A stretch of DNA of 64,000 nucleotides from positions 194,361-258,360 of the forward strand of contig QJNS01000086.1 in NCBI GenBank assembly GCA_004154925.1, given 5' to 3'. Under the pieces are notes generated by a model that was not told the origin of the DNA, did not search any database, and was given only the letters and a program-made list of their open reading frames with translations. The translations under genes and the position numbers were made by a program. Origin of the DNA: Monosporascus cannonballus (Eukaryota; Ascomycota; Sordariomycetes; Xylariales). Positions 29,548-42,946 of the stretch are shown here, piece after piece; position 1 is the first letter of the stretch, and every line of letters starts with the position of its first letter.

Positions 29548-29711
29548 TGTCAGCTAGCCAGGTGTGCTGTAGCACACCAAATACCGAAAGGTCACCTTCT
29601 GATCGGAACATGTATACTCCGTTGCTAAACTACACAAAAGTGGTACGCGTTGCGAGAACGTACGCAATTAGCTAAATACAACAACGTAATTAATATCTCT
29701 TATATCTGATA
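29548..29711 (+). repeat. 5' LTR of A2 (164 bp)
   Basis: It runs TGTCAGCTAGCC...ATATCTGATA and is the reverse complement in orientation of the A1 LTRs. It is preceded by the target duplication GATAT. It keeps GGTGTGCTGTAGCACACC, one mismatch from the family palindrome. Confidence 0.9.
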
Positions 29712-32700
29712 ATTAAAAGTTTTATTTGTTCATTTCGTATATATATTTATTGATTAATTATTATTAAGACGATATAAGCTATATATTAGTAATAATTATT
29801 AATATATTTTGGTATTAATAATAGCGATCGTATCATTGATATCCTTAATTATTTATAAAGGACTTAAAGAGTGAGACCGCTTTGAGAGCGAACTTTAATC
29901 TAAAGTATACTCGTTTTATATTTGGGACTTTATTGATTTTAATCAATTACTTCTATGGTTTGTTAAACTTATAAAACCCGATATAACCTTTTATTCCAAA
30001 CAACGAATTTGCTATATAGTACGTTTTAATACCTTATTATCGTTTCTTATTATCCGGAAAAATTACCGAAAAATTTAATTTTACGAAATATTTAACAAAT
30101 ACCTTTAAAATAACGACCGAAAAAAAATAGGCCTATAATTAGAATTTTATGGCGTATATGTATAAAGATTGCAAATACAGGAACTTTTATGAGAATTATA
30201 ACGATCGTATGAAATAAATTTTGAAGTCGGTATTTTTAACGATTAAAAAAACGAATTTTCTTTTTAGAAAAAACTAATAAAAATAATACGCCAAATTGGT
30301 TGAATTAAGTAACATATATAATAATAAGTTTTTGATTAATACTTAACGAAAATATTGCGAACGATTAAAGTAAGTTTTAAAGATGGCGAAAAGATTAAAC
30401 GAATAAATCGTAAGATAATAGGAAGTTATGGTTTTAAAATAACGATGTAATATTTTAAAAACGAAAATAACCATTATATAGGTTAACGATTTATGTACGA
30501 TATAAACTTTTATTATAAGAACCTAAATAATTACTTTTTAAATAATAAAAACAGCTAAATTTGATAATCAGTTAATTAAATATTAAGAAATAGTTATTTA
30601 TTTTTTGAATTACTAGAATATAACTTATCAATAACCGTTAAAAATTCTTAAAGCAATATTTCTGATTTTTTATAAGGTTTTCGTAAATTTCATTAATTAT
30701 AATAATCCTAATTAAAATAAAATCTAATTTACTAACCGATAATTACGGGGCAAAAATTTAAGGTAAGCTTTAAAATAAGGCAATTATAAAAGTTTATATT
30801 TGGACCGAAATAATAATAAACCGAGACGTAACGAATCGAATACCTAATATACTCGTTATAAAGCTTATATGCATTTTTATTACGGATTACTTTAATATTA
30901 TTATGTTTTCTTTAATAAAGCCTTAAAATTTTCCGCTTCAATGAAGTTATAACCGTTTACATAAAGCATGAAATAATTTTTAATTAATCCTTAAAAAAAG
31001 AAATTAACCGGTTATACAAAAATATAAACAAATTAATTACCCAAAAAACGGAATAATTTCTAAAAAGACTAAAACGGATATTAAGGTATTTTTTAATTAA
31101 TTACGCATATAACGTAATAAACGTTTTGTTTTACCTATTAAGGAATTTTTTTATCTTAGATTTAATATCGACGATATATATTTTTAGCGTAATTAACAGA
31201 TTACTTCATTGTAGATTTAATATATGGGACGACGGAGTATACGCTGGCGTCAGTTTTGTCCCGATTGATGATTATAAGAATGTGAGTGTGTTATTTCAAA
31301 TCTTTAACAGTATAAAAGATTTATATTTATATAATAGAGCCCATTATAAGAATTTTGCGCGTAATTTGATATTATTCTGATAATTCCGAAAGAAAATATT
31401 AATAAAATAATAAAAACATCAATAATTATATTCGAAATAAATACAATTGAAATATTATTACGTTAATAAACAAGTTTAATTAATTTATATTCGAAAATTT
31501 CTGTGTAACAATTTTTAACGTAATATTTACTATTTATTAATAAAACGTTAACTTAAGGATTACGAAATTGTTACGTATTAGTAATAAGATTATATAATAT
31601 TTACATTTAGATTATTTAGGTTTTAAAATAATCTCCTAATTTCCATTTTATATAAAAAAAGTATCATTAAAAGGCCTTATAACGGTCTAATATTAAATAT
31701 GCGGTAAAACGAAAGCTAAAAAATAAATACGTTAAATATTAAAGGAAAATATTTTCCGATTAAATTAAAAAATAGTTATCGATTTTACGGATTTCGAAAA
31801 AACTCGAAAGAACATAAATACGTAATATTCGTTATTAATAAGTACGTAAGTTATATTTAGGATATTTGTCTGAAAAACCGAAAACAAAATATTTTAATTA
31901 ATATATTTTGATATTTTTAAAGTATTATTAAAAATTAAAATAAAGCTTTTTTGCAAATAACTCTGTATCATAACGAAATTTTACAAAATTATTTATTTCG
32001 AAATATATTATAATTATTTTCTTTTACTAATAAATTAAGACTTGTATTACTTTATACCTAAATTTAGAACAAAAGTAAAAAACGTTTAAAAAATATAATT
32101 AAAAAAAGCAACCGCAATATAAAATAACGTTTCATTATTATTATTTTTAATCGTATATATTTTACAACGGTAATATACTTATATAACCGATCATCTAAAT
32201 ATGTTTTATTTTAATAAATTGCGCATAAGGCTTATTATATTGACCTGGTATATAAAAAAAATATAATAATGCTTAATCGTAAGCCCTAACAAGTTCATTT
32301 ACGAATTTATAATTATATAATTTATATTATAACGAAAACCGTTATGAAAAAGAATTTTAAAAATTAAATTTAAAGGCTTATATAAATTATTTTATCGGCT
32401 ATCGATTAATGAATATTTACGAAATCTGGAACTTTTTAACGGATAATATTATCGTTATTCGAAACCTATAATTTAACTAAAAAGTTACTTTTTTGGGTAT
32501 ATTAAGGATTTTAAGAACGAATTTTTCCATATTAGCCAAAAATAAATTATAACGTATTTTTCGATAAATATTTATATATAATTAAGTTATAAGTTACTTA
32601 AATATATACATGTAAAAGAAATAAACATTTAAGCAAAGTAATTTAAATATTAATTAAATAAAAGTTATAAAATAAAGCGGTATTGGTATAAAAAACGTAT

Positions 32701-34791
32701 AAGTCAAAATAAGTTTATTCGTAAAGAATTAATTACCTTTATACGACCGTTATGTTCGAATTATTTTTATCCTTTAAATTATGTTTTTAGCGTTTAATTT
32801 AATAATTATTATAATTATTACGCCGACGAAAAAAAATAAAAATAATCTTAAGTTTTTATTATATTATTTAACTTGAAATAACAATAATAAACGAAAGTAT
32901 TTTACGATTAAAAAAAGGTTTACCGTATATTCCGTATCGAAAAGATAATTTTCGATATAATTACAAAATATAAAAAGCATTGTTTAATATAAGACGTAAA
33001 GTTTATTTTATTAATATAATCGATAATCGGCGACTAAGTTACGGCAATTTAAAGAAATTAATAACCCGAAATATGCGCTATTTTAAACGGAAAACTTTTA
33101 ATTTATTAATATACGAAAACATATCCAGATCGTAAAACCGGGTATAAAGGCATAATTTATTTTTACCGCTATAAAACCATAAAAAGCTGAATATATATTT
33201 ATTAAAACAAAGATTTTTCAAAGCTAAAAAAGTGTATTTATATAGTTATAAAAATATGAAATCTGAGGATATTATTAATTAATTTTTATTGAACGGAAAT
33301 AAGTATTAAAATGTATATAAATATATATTTATAAATTCGATACAAAGGGTTAATTATAAAAATATAAGGTATAATTCACAATAAGTAATAATTAATAATT
33401 TAAAAGAGCGTATAATAATATATATAAGTTTACGTTTGTCGGAAATCTTTCTAAATATTAATTACTATTATAACCCGTTTCGACATAAAGTTTAAGTAAT
33501 ATAATGTTATTAACGTTTTCGTTTATGCGAATTTATTATACGACGTATATATAAGGATACCATTAAGATACTTATATCGTAATAAGATTTTATTAATTAA
33601 GAAGGCCTTATACGGTTTAAAGAAATTACTGTTATTATAGTAAAAAGACTTTATTAATATTTTAAAGCATATAGGGTTTAATTTTGTTCTTTATAAGTCC
33701 TGGTGTTTTTTTTCGTTAAGCAGTATTTTCTTTTTACGTTAACAATATTATTATAACGTACTGTAAAGAAATTAATATTTCGTTAATTAGGCGATTTATC
33801 AAATTAAAAAATAATATGTCCTTATAAAAAATAAAGATTTTTAATGATTTTTCGATATCGAAATAATTAAAAACCGTATTAAATGAAAAATCGGCTTATT
33901 TTAATTTGATTTTATAAAATATTTAATTAATTTTACATTCAAAAATACTTTAATAATTTTTTAAATACGCCCATAATTACTATTAAATTATTATTTAACT
34001 TTAATTTAGCTAATTTAATTTTGATTAATAAATATTAAAGAAAATAAGTTTGATTTTATACGTAACGGTTAATATCGGACTTAATGCATATTTTGCCGTA
34101 TTTTTATTAATACAATTTAATTTAAACCATAGTATTATATATTACGAAATAGTTAATCGAATTATATTATATTTAATCGGTATTAAAATATAAGCCTTAT
34201 AATTAGCCGGTAAAAGTTTAATAAATATATAAAGAAATAATTGAAGACATAATAAATAAATAATACATAACAATTATTTTTATAATCAAAACATAATTAT
34301 TATTTTTTGCGTAAAATTTAAAAAATCTTTTTTATTTTTCGATTAATTATAAAAATGAGAAATCGACTTAGAAACGAAACGGTTAAATATATAATATACT
34401 AATTTACAGATTATACGGCTAATTAACATAAATATTATTTTTTTATAACGAGAGTACGATATATTAATATATATAATTATTAAATTTACAAAGTAATAGA
34501 ACAAATTTAATTAAGATAAATTATATATTTACAGATCATATATTAGGAAATAAATTAATAAAAACTTTATTATAAAAAACTATTAAATAATTTAAAAAAT
34601 AATTAGAATTAATAAATATGACGAAAACTTTCGAATAGCGGAAAAATATTTTATAGGTAATTTTAAAAAAGGAATTAATTAATTAAAAGAACTTAATTGC
34701 CCAAAAAAACGTGGAATAAATAGCTGCAGTTTTAGAAAATGGTGAAAAATAATAATGAACAGCCTGAATTCTTTAAGGCGTTAAGGTGGTA
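29712..34791 (+). pseudogene. Decayed copia-like gag-pol of A2
   Basis: The RT active site is at 33735-33746 in the frame FYVNNIIITY, where the family has YVDD; both aspartates read as asparagine through G-to-A changes. It sits 1.05 kb before the 3' LTR. Upstream at about 33130 the frame reads GYKGIIYFYR, resembling the C-terminal part of copia integrases. This gives the Ty1 order integrase, then RT. The best-preserved block is an 84-residue frame at 31126-31380, probably near the protease region. Elsewhere stops are frequent. Confidence 0.6.
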
Positions 34792-34936
34792 TGTTACTTA
34801 CCTAGGTGTACTATAGCACATCAAATACCGAAAGGTCACCTTTTTGATCGGAACATATATATTCCGTTGCTAAATTATACAAAAGTGGTACGCGTTACGA
34901 AAACGTACACAATTAACTAAATACAATAACGCAACT
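34792..34936 (+). repeat. 3' LTR of A2, first 145 bp
   Basis: It begins TGTTACTTACCTAGG after the purine tract and matches the 5' LTR up to CAACT, where element C is inserted. The missing end is found right of C and right of F. Confidence 0.8.
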
Positions 34937-35099
34937 TATTAACTCACAGAGGATACTTTAGCACCTTATATACGGAAAATTCCCTTTAATCTAAGCATAT
35001 ATATTCCGGGATTAAATTACTTTAAAATATAATAAAAAATGTAAAATATTTATAATTAATTATTAATCTATATATAATTAATATTTTTTATATTTAATG
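34937..35099 (+). repeat. 5' LTR of C
   Basis: It begins TATTAACTCACAGAGG (TG end mutated to TA). It shares GGAAAATTCCCTTTAATC and TATATATTCCGG-type blocks with the right LTR. Confidence 0.75.
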
Positions 35100-35669
35100 T
35101 TTAAGAATTTTACACATTTGATTAAATCATATATTAATTAATTAATTATTATTAAAATAAAATAAATTATACATTTATTATAATTATCGAAATATATGAA
35201 TAATCATAATAAGGACCGTGCTGCTAACGTTCTTTGTTATTTATTAAAAACTTAAAAATTAAAATTATTTTGAAAGCGAATTTTGTTTTAAAATATACGC
35301 GTTTAATATTTAGAAATATATAGATCTGAATTAAAACTTTTAATAGCTTATTAAAATTATAAAACTTAACATAAAATTTGGTTTAAAAACTGATTTCGTT
35401 ATAAAATATAAATTAATACTCTAAATAATATTTGTTTTATATTTATATTTTCTTAAAGAATAATCGAAGAAATCGCTTATATTAATTATTTAATATATAT
35501 CTTTAAAATAATGATTAAAAATAAATAAACTTATAATTAAAGGTTTACGGCATATATTTATAAAAATCGGAAATACAATAGTTTCCGTAATAACATTAAC
35601 GACCTTATGAAATAAGTTTTAAAGTTAATATTTCTAATAAATAAAAAAAATAGTTATAAAGAACAAAAG

Positions 35670-36955
35670 TTATAAAAATAATATATTAACTTATGGAAAC
35701 TAAGTAAAATACATAATAATAAAGTTTTAATTAGTATTTACCGCAAATTTAACAAAATATTAAAAAAAATTTTCAAAACTTAAAAATGTATTAAACGAAC
35801 AAATTATAAAATAATAATATAATATTATAAAAACGAAGTTGATAATTATAAAAAATAACGATTTTTATAAAATATTAATTTTTATAGTTAAAATATAAAT
35901 TACAATTTTTAAAGAATAAAAAAAGCCGAAATTAATAACGAAATGATTAATTGTTTAAATTATTAAATTATAATTTATCTTATATTTATATTATAATATC
36001 TTAAAATAACGTTTTTAACGTTTTATAAAATATTTATACATTTTTTTAATTAAAACGATTTTAATTAAGTTTTTTTAAAAAATATCAACTTTTAATCGTA
36101 AGAAAAAGCCTTAAGCCGTAAATCAAAATAGGGTAATTATAAAAGTTTTTATAGGGACCGAAACGGTAATAAGTGAAAACGATAAAATTTAAATATATAA
36201 AATGTATATTACAAAACGTATTTAATTATTTGTTACATATTTTTTAATTATTATTATATATTCAGTTAAAAAAGTTTAAAATATATGCATATTTAATAAT
36301 AAATTAATAATATATTTTTAAAGATGAATTTCCACTGATTAAACATTTTAAACAAAATTAATTTTTATTAAAAACTATTAAAATATTAATTATATAAAGA
36401 ATAAAGAAGTTCCTTTAAAAAGATATAACGAATATTACCGTATTTTTAATTATTAATTAATATAACGTTATATATATTTTATTTTATTTTTTAAAAAATT
36501 TAATTATTTTAAATGTAAAATTTATAATATCTATAGTTTAAAGAATTAATTAATTTTTGAATTTTAAATTTAATATAGAAAGTAATGAAATATACCAAAA
36601 TAAATATGGTATTTTAATTAAGGAATACCGACAAATTAATATAAATTTTTAAAGTTTTAATAATATAAAAACGTTATATTTATATAACGTAATTTGTTAT
36701 AAAAACTTTATGTATAATTTGGTATTCTTTTCGGCAGTTCCGAAAAAAAATATTAATAAAATAATAAAAGAGATAATAATTATATTTGAAATAAATATAA
36801 TTATAATATAATTATATCAAGAAATAGAATAAATTAATTCATTAATATAAATATTGATATAATAATATTCTACATGATTTTAATTATTTATAAACGATAT
36901 ATTAATTTATAAGTAACGAAATTATTATAAATTTATACTAATATTATATAACCTT
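35670..36955 (+). repeat. Internal tandem duplication in C, copy 1
   Basis: The segment from about 35670 to 36955 is repeated from about 36956 to 37336 and, after the D insertion, from 42952 to about 43880. Shared landmarks include AACTAAGTAAAATACATAAT (35698) with AAATTAAGTAAAATATATAA (about 36980), and AACGTTTTTAACGTTTTATA (36015) with ACGTTTTTAATGTTTTATA (after 42946). A2 has only one copy. Edges are approximate within some tens of bases. Confidence 0.65.
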
Positions 36956-37341
36956 TAAATTTCAAAAAATAATTTGAGCAAATTAAGTAAAATATATAAT
37001 AATAAGTTTTTAATTCATATTTAACGAAAATATTACGAAACATTAAAATGAATTTCAAAATCTAATAAACACTTATACGAATAAATCGTAAAATAATAAA
37101 AAATTAAAGTTTTAAAATAATAATATAATAATTTAACAACGAAAACGATAATTATATATATTAAAAGTTTATATATAATATTAATCCTTATAATTAAAAT
37201 ATAAATTATTATTTTTTAAATAATAAGAAAAATAAAATTAATAATAATACGATTAATTTTTAAAAAACGGTATTTAATTTTTTAAATTATTAAATTATAA
37301 GTTATTTTATATTTGTGTTATGAAATATTAAAATAACGTTT

Positions 37342-37532
37342 TGTGACGGGCACAATACGTAGGTTGAACGGAGGCACGGCCTAACAAAGGTTTTATATTC
37401 AAAGTAAGAAAGGAAGAGAAAAAATAGCTAGCTACTAGCGAGGTAGCTGCTCCCTATATACATATAGGTAAGTTCGGGCTAAGGAGCTCGTTCCGTAAGC
37501 CCGAGCTGCCCTATAGGCTTTAACCTATAACA
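37342..37532 (-). repeat. 3' LTR of D (191 bp)
   Basis: It runs TGTGACGGGC...CTATAACA. It contains the strong inverted repeat CTCGTTCCGTAAGCCCGAGC paired with GTTCGGGCTAAGGAGC. It is far less mutated than the adjacent interior. Confidence 0.9.
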
Positions 37533-40500
37533 TTACCCCTTTTTTCGCCCTTAAGAATTAACGAAACTACGGCGAAACGGCGGCGGCTTTACTTATACCT
37601 CTTTCCTTTTATCCTTATTCGTGCCCTTACGTCTTCGCCAACCCCGTTTCTATCTTTAAATAACTTTTCGAAATTATTAAAGGCAGCTATATTTTCGAAA
37701 CTGCTACATAATTCCCATACTAATTCGATATAACTTACCTATTTTACGAATAGATTTCTTTAACGACCGCGGCCTATATACTTATTTTCGGCCTTTAATA
37801 TACGTTTTATTATATATTCCTTTTCCTTTTTTTCTAATAATATTAATAACGGTTAATTATTATTTAAGATTTGGCTAAATAATAAGTCCTTTATTATTAA
37901 TTTTAAAAGATTTACGTTAAATTTCGGATATATCCTTAATAATACGTTTAATTTTACGGTATTATACGGTATAATTACGGTAACCCTATATTTAACGTAT
38001 ATTCAAAATAATTACGTTTTTTAAATTTAATTATATTAAATTCCTTATTTCGAAATACGGTACTTATTTCCTAAAAACATTAATTAATTATTTTATCCCG
38101 GCTTAAATTAACGCCATAATAAGTTATACGAATTCCGTACTTTTTTATAACCTTTTAACAAAATTAATAACTTTTTCCGTTTTAGGAATTAATTAGAAAA
38201 TTATTGGTACCTTATTAATAAGCTTTATATCGTACCCGGAAATTAAGAAAAAAAGGTTTACTTTTAACGAAAAATTCCTGCTATTAAAGGCCAGTTATAC
38301 TGCCGGTAAAAATTCAACCTAATTATATTATGCATAACTTATAAAATAACGAAAATACGCAAAAGTTTTTTAATTAATCTTTTCCGTAATTCCATTCGTT
38401 TAAAGATAAAAAATATATTAAGTTATTATTATATACTTATTAAATCGTAGAAATAAATCCAGAATTTATTCGTTTAATTATTCCCTTTATTAAATATTAA
38501 TTTTTTAGGGAAACTGTAATAATTTTAATAATAAATAATAAAACGTTAAACGTACGTTTTTACGTCCATATTAAATATTAGTTTTAAAATAACCATTTTT
38601 GCTAAACGATCGTAAAGTATTATAAAAAAACGGAGGTCCCCTTTTTGCCTTACCGGTAAATCGATTATAAAATTTATCGAAAAATCTAAATAAAATCTAT
38701 TTAAAATAAATAAAAGCCGTAATAACCCTTTTTTCGTTTTTTTTCATACGTACGATTCGCTATATACGTCGCAATTACGGCAAAAACGGCGTATATCCCG
38801 AATTTATCCCGGCTAATAATAATTACGGATTAATATTGCCAATATAACGTCTTTTCCTAAGTGGCCGGTAATATGAAAATCGTATACTCGCTAAATTAAT
38901 AACGTCCGAAACGGCTTCTAAATAAGAACCTAAATATATTTTTCAAATTATAAAAAACCACTAAAGTTAAAAAATATTCCGTAATAAAAATTTTTACCGC
39001 GTTTATAACTGAAAAAAAATACGTAACTTTTGGGCCATGGCGGCATATACCACATTTAAGGTTTTATCCTTAATAACCCTTAAATTCCATATTTCTTAAA
39101 GGTTTTTTTAGAAACATATTTCTTTATCGAAAAATATAACCGGTCGTTCGTTATTACCTTACTTTAAGTAAATTACGACCATTAAAACCTTTTAAATCCG
39201 CGTTAATTTATTAAATAATTTTTTCTTTTTAATCAACCGGGTTATCCACTTTATAAACCTAATATCTTTTTCGCCGCAAAATACGTTTTATAGCTTACAA
39301 AATATAATATCGGATCGGTTTATTAATTTGTTAAAGTAATATTTAAATATGAAATTAAAAATAGATGAAAAATTAATTTATTAAATTTACCTTTTAATAA
39401 ATTTGCAAATACTTATAAAGTATTAAAAATTCGTATAATTTATTAAGATCGTAAAAAATCTGGTTAATTTTTAAACCTTTTTTTTATTTTACTAACGCTT
39501 TAACGATAATTAACAATTTTTTATCGTATATTTCGTAATTATATTTAATTAACTATAATTTCTTTAAAAAATATATAACTAATTATAAACGCTTTAACAA
39601 ATCGAATTAAAATAAATATTTTTTAATCACTTAGCCGAAATAATTTACCTTTATTACCGTTTCCTTTTCGGGGTTTTAATACGTAAAAATAAACGTTATA
39701 ATAAAAAGTTCTTTAAATTAATCGAAAATTTATTACTTTTCGTTTTTCCAGCAGAAAAATGTTTTTTCCGAATTAGTCGTAAAAAGGGAACCGTTATTTT
39801 ACTAAAATTCTTTATAAAGGTTTGATAAAAATTAGCAAATCCGATAAAACTTTTAATTTGTTTTATATTAATAAAAGGCTTTTATTCCTAAATAATGGTT
39901 ACCTTTTTAAAATTAATTTTTAGGTTTATTTCTATTTCGATAATAAACCTTAGGTATTTCGTTTTTTGGATTACAAATTCGTATTTGTCCGGGTTTAACT
40001 TTAATCTTATTTTCGCCAAACGGCAAAATACCAGCTTAAATTTAGCTATATAATTGGTTCGAGAACAGGACGAATAAATTAATATATCGTTTACATATAC
40101 GGAACAAAAATTATTAAGGTAACGTTTTAACGTAATATTAATATAATGCTAAAAGGTAGCCGGTATACCGTTAAAACCGAATAAGTATACCAGTTATTTA
40201 AAAAATCCGAAACATACACGGAATATAATTTTTCATTCGTTTCTCTGGCAGATATATAACCGGTAAAAAGCCGTTCGAATATCGAATTTCGTAAACCACC
40301 GGGCTCATAATAAGGTTTATAACGTTTCCTTTATTAACGGAAAAAGGTAACGGTTTTGTTTCGTAATCTTATTTAATTCCTTATTATTTATGCAAAACCG
40401 TAAACCCCCGTTAAGTTTCCTTACGAATAATACTAAGGTATTTACGGGGGAATTATTAGCCCGAATTTAATTTTTATTGAATAGATCTATAAATATATTG

Positions 40501-42755
40501 CATAAAATTAATAGCTTTTCCTTTAATATCTCGTATAAAGGTTTTTATGAGATTATTTTTTCCTAACCCAAAATATCCGTTTTCAGGTTTATCGTACGTT
40601 ATTATTATTACGATAAAGTAATAATAACGAATTTTCGTCGTTTATAAAAAGATTTCGGAATTTCCATATTTTTTTTTTAAAAAACGTTCCGTTATATTTT
40701 TAAAAGTTAATTACGGCTTTATTTTTAAGGCCTTATTAATATTTTTATAAAAATTATAAATAATTATATCCCGTTTTTCTTATAATAACTTTATTACGTT
40801 ATTGCCGTAAAAACAATAGCCGCTATTAAGCGGGCTTTTTTATATTTTTATAATTACCCTTTTAAACGGTCCTTAGGTTCCTTATTAAACTAACTTTTTT
40901 TGCATAATATGGGCGCAATAACATTATTCGTAAAACGGATAAACCGTTATTTCGTTTTGTATATAATATTATTATATTTTATCCAAGGTTTTTTTCAGAT
41001 AAAGAAATAAAATAATTTTTTAATTACGTACTTTTAAATTTATTTTAGGCGGCCGTTTAAATTTACGTTAATGTAAGTAATATTTCGGATTATAATTATT
41101 ATAAATTCGTTATCTTTTATTAATTTTAACTTACGGAATATAATAAATATACGTTATAATTTTAAATAACGAATTAACCGTTAATTAAATACAAAATAAT
41201 AAATATATTTATTATTAATTAGGACCTTTATATATATAATATTAGTAATTAAGGCGTTTAATATAAAAAAATTATTATTTAATTTATTATTAACTTTTTG
41301 CAATTTTTCTTTTATTAGGTTTTTTCCTTGCCAGCAACTTTTAATAAAAGTTATTCTTTTAAATTTTCGTGATCCGAATCGTTATTCCTGTTAACGGTAT
41401 TCTGCAAACTTATTATTATAACCTTTGTCTCAGCCCGACGAAACCGTTTTACAAATTTATATTTAAGGTATTCCTAATTCGAATAATTCGTAACGGTATA
41501 ACGGAAATATTGCTTTTTGCGTTTCCGAATTTTTATTTCGTTATCGGAAAATTATTTTGCATAAAGCGGGTTATCCGAGCCCTATTTCGAATTATTTCCG
41601 GATTAATTTTTTCCACCATTCCGTTATTGGTTTATAAACTTAAAAATTAATATAATTAATTATATAACGTCCGTTATAAATATATCTTTTTAAACATTTA
41701 TTATTTAAGTTAATTTATTAATTTAACCGATAGATTATTATTAATTAATTGTTTTGTTTTTTTTTCCGAAATATTAAGTCGTCGTTTTTTTACTTATATA
41801 ATAATTAAATAAAACTTTTAAATAATTAATTACTTTTTTTATTTTATATACCTAATAATTATAATTATTATAAAGCATATTTTTTTGTAATTAACGTATT
41901 ACGAAATTATATATTAATATTAACGCTTAAGGAAATTATTTTAATTATTAAAAATTATATTAAATTTTTATATTTGGCCAACTTAAACTTAAAATTTAAT
42001 AAATAATTTTAAAACCGTTAATTATTATTTTACTTTATATCTTATAATTATTTCTTAATAAATTATACCGGCTATTTATTTTGAAATTACTTTTTTATAT
42101 AAAAAAAGAAATTATCGACGTCAAAATCCTTTCGTAATCCTTTTATTTTGAACCAATAATTAAGTTATAATTATTTTTCGATAAGTACAAATATTATAAT
42201 ACCTAAGCAAATTATTGCAAAAAAGCCGAAAATAAACAGGTTTTTTTTATTTTCGTACGGAATATGGCAAAAAATAAATAAAACGTTTTTTATTTCCTAT
42301 TTTACGAAAACTATTTTATAGGTTTACGATTTGTTTTTACGAATATATTATTAAGCGGTGGGCTTACCGTAAGTTTTTGGCAAAGCAGGCCTTATTTTAT
42401 AAAGGTTTTTTTTCTTTTCGCTTTCGTAAAAAAATATTTTTTTATTTTTATTATTTAGTTAAATAGGTTATTTATCGATTTGTTATGGCTAAGGATTAAT
42501 TTGACAAATTTGTTTTGCTATATATTAAGTTTTTAAAGCATATTTACGAAAGATTAATATTATAAGTTTTTTTTAATAATTCCGGACGAAATTAATACCG
42601 TAAGTTCGTTTATAGTTTCGTCGGTTATATTATTTCGTAATTACCTTGCTGTAAAACTTTTTTTGGTTTATTATCCGTAACCAGGGTATTCTTAAGAAAC
42701 GTTTCGCTTTTACTTAGCTTCCTAAAAGCTGTAATAAATTATGACCTTAAATATA
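37533..42755 (-). pseudogene. Decayed gypsy-like gag-pol of D
   Basis: Read on the minus strand, the RT core is at about 40070-40100 as YVNDILIYSS (YVND at 40086-40097; family YVDD). About 1.3 kb further toward the 3' LTR is the integrase zinc-binding region: HITGHLGKD at about 38849-38875, YY-stop-PG-stop at 38804-38821 where YYWPGM is usual, and RNCDVY at about 38762-38779, with the last cysteine of the HHCC set changed to tyrosine. The order RT, RNase H space, integrase is that of Ty3/gypsy. W-to-stop, D-to-N and C-to-Y are all G-to-A outcomes. An open frame at 41369-41650 (+) is antisense to the element and not a gene. Confidence 0.75.
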
Positions 42756-42946
42756 TGTAACGGGCATAATACGTAAATTGAACGGAAATACGGCCTAATA
42801 AAGGTTTTATATTTAAGATAAGGAGGAAAAGGGAGAAATAGCTAGCCACCAGCAAGGTGGCTGCTCCCTATATACATATGGGTGAACTCGGGCTAAGGAG
42901 CTCGCTCCGTAAGCCCGAGCTGCCCTATAGGCTCTAGCCTGTAACA
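42756..42946 (-). repeat. 5' LTR of D (191 bp)
   Basis: It has the same length as 37342-37532, starts TGTAACGGGC and ends CCTGTAACA. The hairpin CTCGGGCTAAGGAGC with GCTCCGTAAGCCCGAG is preserved here. Confidence 0.9.

Larger units (their letters stand above)
37342..42946 (-). mobile_element. Gypsy-like element D (5605 bp, minus strand), inserted in C
   Basis: Two 191-bp LTRs (37342-37532, 42756-42946) are flanked by a perfect 5-bp duplication CGTTT (37337-37341, 42947-42951). The minus-strand purine tract beside the left LTR (plus-strand TTACCCCTTTTTTCGCCC) makes the left LTR the 3' one. RT and integrase motifs occur in the Ty3 order on the minus strand. D is inserted within the second copy of C's internal duplication. 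Confidence 0.88.

Noticed and set aside
41369..41650. 93-residue plus-strand frame in element D
   Set aside because: Antisense to the minus-strand gypsy element in its 5' coding region; hydrophobic composition from A+T bias.
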